A stretch of DNA of 6,243 nucleotides from CAYWIT01 sp964458415 (GTDB lineage: Bacteria; Pseudomonadota; Alphaproteobacteria; Micavibrionales; UBA2020). The position numbers were made by a program, and so were the translations under genes. How positions within the stretch are numbered: the stretch's first letter is position 1; each line of letters begins with the position of its first letter. The stretch lies in the NCBI GenBank assembly GCA_964458415.1, contig CAYWIT010000033.1, positions 1-6,243 of the forward strand. The letters are read 5' to 3'. Under the pieces are notes generated by a model that was not told where the DNA came from, made no database searches, and saw only the letters and a program-made list of their open reading frames with translations. Positions 1-4,917 of the stretch are shown piece by piece.

Positions 1-97
1 GTCCACCGACCACCGCTGCATCGATGGCGCGGTTGGCGCGGAATACCTGCAAGTGTTCAAAAAACTGATCGAGAACCCGATGGGGTTGTTGCTTTAA
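1..97 (+). CDS. pdhC: Pyruvate dehydrogenase E2 (dihydrolipoamide acetyltransferase), C-terminal end
   Basis: Only the last 31 codons are present (frame from base 2, stop TAA at 95-97). They encode the end of the E2 catalytic acyltransferase domain. The motif DHRCIDG, of the family form DHRxxDG, holds the catalytic His and Asp. It is followed by GAVGAEYLQVFKKLIENP, typical of pyruvate dehydrogenase E2 rather than the 2-oxoglutarate E2, whose tail differs after DHR-x-x-DG. The protein transfers the acetyl group from lipoyl-lysine to CoA at the core of the cytoplasmic complex. The E3 gene follows on the same strand after a 72-nt gap, which fits a pdh operon. A Cys takes the place usually held by a Val or similar residue in the motif; it is not a catalytic position. 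The PDH assignment over another acyltransferase rests on this short tail and the neighbouring genes. Confidence 0.85.
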   Translation, partial: STDHRCIDGAVGAEYLQVFKKLIENPMGLLL

Positions 98-102
98 CGA
101 GC

Positions 103-156
103 GTCATGCCGGACCTGTTCCGGCATCCAGAGACGCCGCAATAGATGCGGCGTGAC
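103..156. repeat. Double-hairpin palindromic element (alphaproteobacterial REP-like) between pdhC and lpdA
   Basis: Two perfect 8-bp stem-loops lie side by side. The first is ATGCCGGA (106-113) with TCCGGCAT (119-126) and a 5-nt loop. The second is ACGCCGCA (133-140) with TGCGGCGT (146-153) and a 5-nt loop. GTC at 103-105 and GAC at 154-156 could close both into a three-way junction. The pattern GTCATGCCGGAC...TCCGGCATCCAG resembles dispersed palindromic repeats common in alphaproteobacterial genomes (recalled, not searched). No U-tract follows, so it is not a typical terminator. I infer a role in mRNA stability or processing between the E2 and E3 cistrons. No second copy was noticed in the window. 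Confidence 0.8.
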
Positions 157-158
157 AA

Positions 159-163
159 AGAGG
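159..163 (+). promoter_or_regulatory. Ribosome binding site of lpdA
   Basis: AGAGG (within AAAGAGG, 157-163) lies 6 nt before the ATG at 170. It supports that start over the in-frame GTG at 152, which falls inside the second hairpin of the repeat and would put repeat sequence into the protein. Confidence 0.75.
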
Positions 164-169
164 TGCGTT

Positions 170-1564
170 ATGACAGAACAAAATTTTGATATCGTCATCA
201 TCGGTGGCGGGCCGGGCGGCTATGTGGCGGCAATTCGCGCGGCACAGCTGGGCTTTAATACCGCTCTGGTGGAAAAGGCGCATCTGGGTGGCATCTGCCT
301 TAACTGGGGCTGCATCCCGACCAAGGCGCTGTTGCGTTCGTCCGAGATTCATCATCTGCTGCACCACCTCGATGAATATGGGCTGAAGGCAGAAAATATT
401 TCCTTTGATTTCAAGAAAGTTATCGAACGTTCGCGCAAGGTCGCGGCTCAGCTTTCGGGCGGCATCAAGCACCTGATGAAGAAGAACAAGGTCACGGTAT
501 TCGAAGGCCACGGCAAACTGCTCGGCAAGGGCAAGATTGCCGTTGAGGGCAATCCCGCGATGGTGCTCTCCGCAAAACATATCATCATCGCCACAGGTGC
601 CCGCGCGCGCGTGCTGCCGGGGCTGGAGCCGGATGGAAAACTGGTCTGGAGCTATCGCGAAGCGATGACGCCGGACGCCATGCCGAAATCCGTTCTGGTC
701 GTCGGTTCCGGCGCGATTGGCGTCGAATTCGCCAGCTTCTACCGCAACATGGGCGCCGAGGTGACGATTGCCGAGGTGATGGACCGCATCGTGCCGGTGG
801 AAGATGCCGATATCTCCGCCTTTGCCCGCAAGCAGTTTGAAAAACAGGGCATGAAAATCCTCACCTCCGCCAAGGTTGTGAAGCTGGACAAAGCCGCGAA
901 CAACGTCACCGCGCATGTCGAAGTCGGCGGCAAGGTCGAAAAAATTACGGTGGACTGCGTGATTTCCGCCGTGGGGATCACCGCAAACACTGAAAACATC
1001 GGCCTTGAGAATACCAAGGTGAAGCTGGATCGCGGTCATATCGTCGTGAACCAGTGGCTGCAAACGGACGAGCCCGGCGTTTACGCTATCGGTGACGTCG
1101 CAGGCGCGCCGTGGCTGGCGCACAAGGCCAGCCATGAAGGCGTGATCTGTGTCGAGAAAATCAAAGGCCTGCCGGATGTGCACCCGATGAAAGTTGAAAA
1201 CATTCCGGGCTGCACCTATTGCACGCCGCAGATCGCCTCGGTTGGCCTGACGGAAGCGAAAGCCAAAGAAAAAGGCCATCAGGTCAAAGTCGGGAAATTC
1301 CCCTTCATCGGCAACGGCAAGGCCATCGCGTTGGGCGAGCCGGAGGGCTTTGTCAAAACCGTATTCGATGCCAAAACCGGCGAGCTGCTGGGCGCGCATA
1401 TGGTCGGCGCCGAAGTGACGGAAATGATTCAGGGCTATGGTATCGCCAAAACGCTGGAATCAACCGAGACAGAATTGATGCACACCGTTTTTCCGCATCC
1501 GACGCTCAGCGAAATGATGCACGAAAGCGTGCTCGACGCTTACGGCCGCGTCATTCATATGTGA
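170..1564 (+). CDS. lpdA: Dihydrolipoyl dehydrogenase (E3 of the pyruvate dehydrogenase complex)
   Basis: A 464-residue flavoprotein that re-oxidises dihydrolipoamide on E2, passing electrons through a redox disulfide and FAD to NAD+. Visible in order: FAD-binding GGGPGGYVAA (about residues 12-21), the active-site disulfide motif CLNWGCIPTK with Cys43 and Cys48, the second dinucleotide fold GSGAIGVEFASFY (179-191), the FAD-contacting IGDVAG (307-312), and HPTLSE near the C-terminus with the catalytic His443-Glu448 pair. Length is normal for E3, and there is no fused lipoyl domain at the N-terminus. The CLNW form is common in alphaproteobacterial PDH-linked E3s. The gene follows pdhC, which points to the pyruvate complex, although one E3 often serves 2-oxoglutarate dehydrogenase and glycine cleavage too. 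ATG 170 was chosen for its Shine-Dalgarno and because an upstream GTG lies in a repeat. It ends 15 nt from a convergent small gene. Confidence 0.97.
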   Translation: MTEQNFDIVIIGGGPGGYVAAIRAAQLGFNTALVEKAHLGGICLNWGCIPTKALLRSSEIHHLLHHLDEYGLKAENISFDFKKVIERSRKVAAQLSGGIKHLMKKNKVTVFEGHGKLLGKGKIAVEGNPAMVLSAKHIIIATGARARVLPGLEPDGKLVWSYREAMTPDAMPKSVLVVGSGAIGVEFASFYRNMGAEVTIAEVMDRIVPVEDADISAFARKQFEKQGMKILTSAKVVKLDKAANNVTAHVEVGGKVEKITVDCVISAVGITANTENIGLENTKVKLDRGHIVVNQWLQTDEPGVYAIGDVAGAPWLAHKASHEGVICVEKIKGLPDVHPMKVENIPGCTYCTPQIASVGLTEAKAKEKGHQVKVGKFPFIGNGKAIALGEPEGFVKTVFDAKTGELLGAHMVGAEVTEMIQGYGIAKTLESTETELMHTVFPHPTLSEMMHESVLDAYGRVIHM

Positions 1565-1579
1565 GGAAACAGACTTGTT

Positions 1580-1801
1580 TTAAAGCTTGGCTGACGGAAT
1601 GCTCTTTTTGACATCCAAAAACGCTTCCATTTTCTTGACAGTCTTGTCATAGGTTTCGTAGTCAGCCTCGCCCCAAACCTTGAAAGGCCCAAGAAAATCG
1701 ACCGCCCGTTTCAGGCTTTGATAGGTTTCGTCATTGCTGAAGTGTTTTCCGGCTTCATTGAAGGCTTTGACCACGTCTTCACTGGTTTTGAATGTGCTCA
1801 T
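1580..1801 (-). CDS. Small hypothetical protein, 73 residues, opposite to the flanking genes
   Basis: I do not recognise this protein. It is highly charged (about 11 Lys and 12 Asp/Glu), has no Cys, no signal peptide and no membrane segment, and looks like a small soluble, mostly helical cytoplasmic protein. It opens MSTFKTSEDVVKAFNEAG and has aromatic residues in the middle (FLGPFKVWGEADYETY, about 36-51). Three things suggest a real gene. ATG at 1801 is preceded by AGGGAAAG at 1814-1807 on its own strand. A near-consensus sigma-70 promoter lies just upstream (1836-1864). It fills the gap between lpdA and lipA without overlapping either. It runs against both neighbours, so it was probably inserted into, or rearranged within, the pdh-lipA cluster and is regulated separately. 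It could be lineage-specific. Function is unknown. Confidence 0.72.
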   Translation of the reverse strand: MSTFKTSEDVVKAFNEAGKHFSNDETYQSLKRAVDFLGPFKVWGEADYETYDKTVKKMEAFLDVKKSIPSAKL

Positions 1802-1835
1802 TATTTCTTTCCCTGTCTTCTTGAATGATCAGAGT

Positions 1836-1864
1836 ATGATATTTCAATATTTTAATTATGTCAA
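1836..1864 (-). promoter_or_regulatory. Sigma-70-type promoter for the 73-residue gene
   Basis: Reading the minus strand, TTGACA (1864-1859, perfect consensus) is followed after exactly 17 nt by TATCAT (1841-1836, 5 of 6 to TATAAT). The start of transcription would fall near 1829, giving a leader of roughly 28 nt before the ATG at 1801, with room for the AGGGAAAG ribosome binding site. It is the best promoter match I see in the window. Confidence 0.72.
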
Positions 1865-1877
1865 CTAATATCGGCCG

Positions 1878-1883
1878 TATAAT
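1878..1883 (+). promoter_or_regulatory. Candidate -10 box for lipA
   Basis: A perfect TATAAT faces lipA, but no good -35 hexamer lies 16-18 nt upstream; TTATGT at 1856-1861 is poor. Transcription would start near 1890, downstream of the ATG at 1858 and upstream of the one at 1936, so it supports the shorter LipA. The missing -35 suggests an activator or a chance match in AT-rich DNA. lipA needs its own promoter because an opposing gene separates it from lpdA. Confidence 0.4.
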
Positions 1884-1935
1884 ATATATAGAAAATGATT
1901 TGAAATCACAGCAGGTTAGCGCTAGATTCCCTTGC

Positions 1936-2889
1936 ATGGAAGACATCGAAACAAAAAAGCCGCGCCACCCTGAAAAGCAGCACAAGCCGGACAATCCGGT
2001 GCAGCGCAAGCCGGAGTGGATTCGCGTCAGGGCGCCGACCTCCCCTGAGTATCATGAAACGCACAAGCTGATGCGCAACCTCAATCTGGCGACGGTATGC
2101 GAAGAAGCCGCCTGCCCGAATATCGGCGAGTGCTGGAAGCAGAAGCACGCTACTTTCATGATTTTGGGCGCGACTTGCACACGCGCCTGCGCCTTTTGCA
2201 ACGTGGCAACGGGCATTCCTGACAAGCTGGACCCGTTCGAACCCGCGCGCGTGGCGATTGCCGTGCAAAAGCTGGGGCTGCGCCATGTGGTCATCACTTC
2301 CGTTGATCGCGACGATCTGGATGACGGTGGCGCGGAACAGTTTGTCAAGGTCATCGCTGAAATTCGCCGCCTGTCCCCGGAAACCACCATCGAAATTCTG
2401 ACACCGGACTTCAAAGGCAAGCACGCCGCGATTGAAACCGTGGCTGCGGCGCGTCCCGATGTGTTCAACCACAATCTAGAAACAGCACCAAGGCTCTATC
2501 CGACCATCCGCCCTGGGGCCCGTTACTTCACCTCGCTGGAACTGCTGAGCCGTGTCAAAAAGATTGATCCGACAATTTTCACCAAATCCGGCATCATGGT
2601 CGGCTTGGGCGAAGACAAAGGCGAAGTGATGCAGGTCATGGACGATCTGCGCGCGGCTGATGTGGACTTCCTGACCATCGGCCAGTATTTGCAGCCGACG
2701 CCGAAACATGCCGCTGTTGATCGTTTTGTCACGCCGGGGGAATTCAAATCCTATGAAACTATCGCCCGGGCCAAAGGGTTCCTGATGGTTTCCGCCACGC
2801 CGCTGACGCGATCCTCCTATCATGCGGATTCAGACTTTGACAAGCTCCGCGCCGCACGGGAAGAAAAGCTGGCGGCAGCGAAAAAATAA
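1936..2889 (+). CDS. lipA: Lipoyl synthase (radical SAM)
   Basis: LipA inserts two sulfur atoms into the octanoyl group on lipoyl domains, making the cofactor used by E2. The 317-residue form shows the auxiliary iron-sulfur cluster motif CEEAACPNIGEC (Cys55, Cys60, Cys66), the radical SAM motif CTRACAFC (Cys81, Cys85, Cys88), and the C-terminal RSSYHAD with the RSS serine motif at about 292-294. All expected cluster ligands are present. I start it at ATG 1936, which gives MEDIETKKPRHPEKQHKPDNP, like alphaproteobacterial LipA N-termini. The in-frame ATG at 1858 would add 26 unusual residues encoded by the promoter region and lies upstream of the candidate TATAAT. Neither start has a convincing Shine-Dalgarno, so the start is less sure than the function. 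The next gene begins 3 nt after the stop, so the two are probably cotranscribed. Confidence 0.96.
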   Translation: MEDIETKKPRHPEKQHKPDNPVQRKPEWIRVRAPTSPEYHETHKLMRNLNLATVCEEAACPNIGECWKQKHATFMILGATCTRACAFCNVATGIPDKLDPFEPARVAIAVQKLGLRHVVITSVDRDDLDDGGAEQFVKVIAEIRRLSPETTIEILTPDFKGKHAAIETVAAARPDVFNHNLETAPRLYPTIRPGARYFTSLELLSRVKKIDPTIFTKSGIMVGLGEDKGEVMQVMDDLRAADVDFLTIGQYLQPTPKHAAVDRFVTPGEFKSYETIARAKGFLMVSATPLTRSSYHADSDFDKLRAAREEKLAAAKK

Positions 2890-2892
2890 TCC

Positions 2893-3336
2893 ATGCCCGC
2901 GCATCAGGAAAAACGCATCGTCCCTTGGTCTTCCGAACAATTGTTCGAGCTGGTCATGGATATCGAGAAATATCCGGAATTTCTGCCATGGTGCGCGGAT
3001 GCCGCCATTCTTGGCCGCGGGCGGGATCATCTGGAAGCAGACGTGATCATCGGCTACAAACTTCTCCGCGAGAGATTTTCCTCCCGCGTGCGCTTTATCA
3101 AGGGCCGGGAAATCGAAGTCGAATACCTCAAAGGCCCCATGCGCCATCTGCATAACAAATGGCTCTTTCGTGACCTCAAGGCCGGACAATGCGAAGTGGA
3201 CTTCTACGTCGATTTTTCCCTCAAAACACGGGTTTTTGAGCGGATCGTCGACCAGTTTTTTCAAATCGCCCTCGTCCGTATGATCAATGCCTTTGAAATG
3301 CGCGCCCTGCAGCTCTACGGCGGTGAGCGGCATTAA
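2893..3336 (+). CDS. COQ10/RatA-family START-like (SRPBCC) protein
   Basis: A 147-residue single-domain protein of the polyketide cyclase/START-like family that includes mitochondrial COQ10 and E. coli RatA. The family signature near the N-terminus is clear: VMDIEKYPEFLPWC (about residues 21-34). The later pattern of alternating strands ends in a long helix (VDQFFQIALVRMINAFEMRALQLYG), as expected of a helix-grip fold with a lipid-binding pocket. COQ10 homologues bind ubiquinone and support its use in respiration. RatA was described in E. coli as blocking 70S ribosome assembly. In Alphaproteobacteria this gene commonly sits beside lipA, and I favour the COQ10-like role, though automated annotation often says RatA toxin. 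No antitoxin gene (ratB) is next to it. It starts 3 nt after the lipA stop with a poor ribosome binding site, suggesting translational coupling. Its stop codon overlaps the CtrA-type box for the next gene. Confidence 0.9.
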   Translation: MPAHQEKRIVPWSSEQLFELVMDIEKYPEFLPWCADAAILGRGRDHLEADVIIGYKLLRERFSSRVRFIKGREIEVEYLKGPMRHLHNKWLFRDLKAGQCEVDFYVDFSLKTRVFERIVDQFFQIALVRMINAFEMRALQLYGGERH

Positions 3337-3348
3337 CTAATTATTAAC
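3333..3348 (+). promoter_or_regulatory. CtrA-type binding box upstream of the ankyrin gene
   Basis: The sequence TTAACTAATTATTAAC matches the full CtrA box TTAA-N7-TTAAC exactly: TTAA at 3333-3336, seven bases, then TTAAC at 3344-3348. CtrA is the cell-cycle response regulator of Alphaproteobacteria. The first TTAA includes the stop codon of the preceding gene. The box covers the place where a -35 would lie for the weak -10 at 3360-3365, the usual geometry for CtrA-activated promoters. An AT-rich intergenic gap raises the chance of a random match, but an exact match with correct spacing between genes is a good lead. Confidence 0.55.
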
Positions 3349-3356
3349 CAACACAA

Positions 3357-3365
3357 TGTTATTCT
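3357..3365 (+). promoter_or_regulatory. Candidate extended -10 of the ankyrin gene
   Basis: TG at 3357-3358, one base, then TATTCT (3360-3365, 4 of 6 to TATAAT). There is no -35 consensus, but the CtrA-type box occupies that position. Transcription would begin near 3372, giving a leader of about 27 nt. This is a weak match on its own. Confidence 0.3.
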
Positions 3366-3391
3366 GTCAAACATAGAGCACAATTGACAGA
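3363..3391. repeat. Perfect 8-bp inverted repeat overlapping the ankyrin gene's ribosome binding site
   Basis: TCTGTCAA (3363-3370) and TTGACAGA (3384-3391) are exact reverse complements with a 13-nt spacer. The arm centres are 21 bp apart, two helical turns, as for a dimeric repressor operator. If both arms are transcribed, the stem would instead cover the first three bases of the AGAGG Shine-Dalgarno (3389-3393). The left arm overlaps the candidate -10 at 3360-3365, so with that promoter the DNA-operator reading is more likely. Confidence 0.5.
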
Positions 3392-3398
3392 GGCTCCC

Positions 3399-4361
3399 AT
3401 GCAAAACAAGTATTTTGACAATAACGAAGAAATTACACAGATCCTTCCGTTGCGTGAAGTACCAAAAAACGCACCCTCTATATCACAGAAAATACGCTCT
3501 TTTGCCACTTCTGCTTCAGACATAGCTTTGGCGGTCGCCTTTTCACCCATTATAGTTTGTGAATACATCGCGCAAGGCACCCTTTTGGGATTATTTAAAG
3601 GCCTGACTCTCGCGGATGAGCTTTTACACAACGCAAGAGTCGCCTTTAACAAAGCGAGCGCTGCCTTCAGACCCATTAAAGATGTCAACGAGGTGAGCGA
3701 ACACTATCAACATGAAGACGTCCTGAGCGCCATCCGGCGTAGTGATTATATATCCTTAAAACGGCTGCTTGAAGCGGGATATACGCCCAATGGCGCAAAC
3801 AAGGATGGCCATACGGCATTAATGGAAGCCGCCTTGTTGGACGATAAAGAAAGCATATCTTTATTGCTGGAGCACGGAGCAAAAATTGATGCCACAGACA
3901 GTCATGGACGCACCGCTCTTTTCCTTGGCGTTGAGAGAAAAAGCAACGCAGCGGTAGATACACTGCTCAAGCTCGGGGCAGACCCCAGAGCGGGAAATAC
4001 ACTTGTATACAGTCCATTGCATCAAGCCACATCAGATGGCGATGTCAAAACCGTAGAATCCCTCATCGCCGCCGGGGCAGACCCAAACAGCAAAAGCGGC
4101 AATCGCAGAGAAACAGCATTAGCCTTGACCAGAATAGCCTCATTCTACAATCCGCAAGAAAGCATGGAAATTGCAAAGATACTGGTGCAGGCGGGAGCGC
4201 ACACATCTGCCATATTGGACAGAACCTACATCGGCGTAAGCACCCCACCGGACAGAGCCGAATGGATCAAGGAATTTAAAAATCTTCTGGAAGGAAAAGA
4301 AGAAGCTCCGGCCTTACAAAGCGCGGGATTTAAACAGAATGCACCGCAACCAAAAAGATAA
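3399..4361 (+). CDS. Ankyrin-repeat protein with N-terminal hydrophobic segment
   Basis: A 320-residue protein. The start is ATG 3399, preceded by AGAGG at 3389-3393 with 5-nt spacing; an in-frame TTG at 3384 is less likely. Residues about 106-272 hold five ankyrin-like units. The turn motifs AGYTPNG, HGAKIDA, LGADPRA and AGADPNS recur exactly every 33 residues (126, 159, 192, 225). A last, longer unit ends AGAHTSA at 265. Units two and three carry the GHTAL and GRTAL helix starts. Before them lies a hydrophobic stretch, about residues 42-66 (IALAVAFSPIIVC then YIAQGTLLGLF), that could associate with a membrane; no signal-peptide cleavage site is evident. The C-terminus is polar. Ankyrin repeats bind other proteins; the partner is unknown. 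The gene appears more AT-rich in its first half than its neighbours, which hints at a separate origin. It has its own regulatory gap and converges with the exonuclease gene. Confidence 0.9.
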   Translation: MQNKYFDNNEEITQILPLREVPKNAPSISQKIRSFATSASDIALAVAFSPIIVCEYIAQGTLLGLFKGLTLADELLHNARVAFNKASAAFRPIKDVNEVSEHYQHEDVLSAIRRSDYISLKRLLEAGYTPNGANKDGHTALMEAALLDDKESISLLLEHGAKIDATDSHGRTALFLGVERKSNAAVDTLLKLGADPRAGNTLVYSPLHQATSDGDVKTVESLIAAGADPNSKSGNRRETALALTRIASFYNPQESMEIAKILVQAGAHTSAILDRTYIGVSTPPDRAEWIKEFKNLLEGKEEAPALQSAGFKQNAPQPKR

Positions 4362-4377
4362 TTTTTAAAACAACCGC

Positions 4378-4917
4378 CTAAAGCGCCACAGCGCAATCTG
4401 CAACAACCGGCTTTTCTTCTGCCAAAGAAGCCAGATAAATCCGCGCGCTGGCCTCGGCATCGCTGGCCGGATCATGGTGCCGCAAAGCTATCCCCAGATG
4501 CGCTGATACCGTCGGCAATTTATGGTTCATCAGCCCCGGCCATTGCGCGCGGGAAATATTGACGGTACATTTCCACTGGTAATGCGGCAGGGCAATCCCA
4601 TAATGCGCGGCCACGGCATGAAGAACAGTGCGGTCAAATCCGGCGTTATGCGCGATCAGCGTGGCCCCTTCCGGCATATACGCCGCCATTTCCGGCCAGA
4701 GCGTATCGAACCACGGCTTGTCTTTCAGATCCTGCGGGCGAATGCCGTGAATATCAATAAAATCAGGCCGGATATAGATACGGTTGCCCGGCGGCCGAAA
4801 AAGCCATGACCGCGTTTCCGCAACGATGCCCGCCTCGATCACCGAAATGCCAAGAGCAATCGCGCTTTCCCGCGGATAATTCGCGGTTTCAAAATCTATC
4901 GCGACAATCTTCTCCAC
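4378..4917 (-). CDS. DEDDh 3'-5' exonuclease (DNA polymerase III epsilon-like)
   Basis: A 179-residue stand-alone exonuclease domain of the RNase T/DnaQ superfamily. All five metal-binding or catalytic residues of the DEDDh type are visible: Asp8 and Glu10 in AIDFETAN, Asp95 in HNAGFDRTVL, and His148 with Asp153 in HDPASDA. Such enzymes remove nucleotides from 3' ends of DNA or RNA; whether this one does proofreading, repair or RNA trimming cannot be told. It is shorter than a full polymerase III epsilon subunit and lacks an obvious polymerase-binding tail. The GTG start at 4917 directly abuts the pyrG stop TAG (4920-4918) in the same frame, so translation is probably coupled to pyrG. An AGG about 10 nt upstream is the only Shine-Dalgarno candidate. 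No promoter is visible for it alone. Its stop is 16 nt from the convergent ankyrin gene. Confidence 0.92.
   Translation of the reverse strand: MEKIVAIDFETANYPRESAIALGISVIEAGIVAETRSWLFRPPGNRIYIRPDFIDIHGIRPQDLKDKPWFDTLWPEMAAYMPEGATLIAHNAGFDRTVLHAVAAHYGIALPHYQWKCTVNISRAQWPGLMNHKLPTVSAHLGIALRHHDPASDAEASARIYLASLAEEKPVVADCAVAL

Noticed and set aside
104..1399. Long minus-strand open frame of 431 codons opposite lpdA
   Set aside because: It lies wholly antisense to a clear E3 gene, its translation has no recognisable motif and is rich in His, Arg and Asp as expected for a shadow of GC-biased codons, and no promoter or ribosome binding site supports it.
1565..1582. Possible terminator AAACA-GACT-TGTTT between lpdA and the small convergent gene
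   Set aside because: The stem is only 5 bp and A/T-rich, and no clear U-tract follows on either strand.
1906..2472. Minus-strand open frame of 188 codons opposite lipA
   Set aside because: It is a shadow of lipA; it overlaps the catalytic cysteine region antisense and looks like no protein family.
2893..3336. Toxin-antitoxin system (RatA toxin)
   Set aside because: The family name alone suggests a toxin. There is no ratB-like partner beside it, and the lipA neighbourhood in Alphaproteobacteria points to a COQ10-like ubiquinone role.
3342..3370. Minus-strand promoter using TTGACA (3370-3365) in front of the ankyrin gene
   Set aside because: No acceptable -10 lies 16-18 nt away, and it would only read antisense into the COQ10-like gene. 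The hexamer is better explained as part of the inverted repeat.
3974..4084. 12-nt direct repeat CGGGGCAGACCC (3974-3985 and 4073-4084), 99 nt apart
   Set aside because: It encodes the recurring GADP turn of neighbouring ankyrin units, so it is part of the protein repeat and not a separate DNA element.
4362..4377. Possible bidirectional terminator TTTTTAAAA between the ankyrin and exonuclease genes
   Set aside because: There is an AT-rich run but no GC stem; the gap is only 16 nt.
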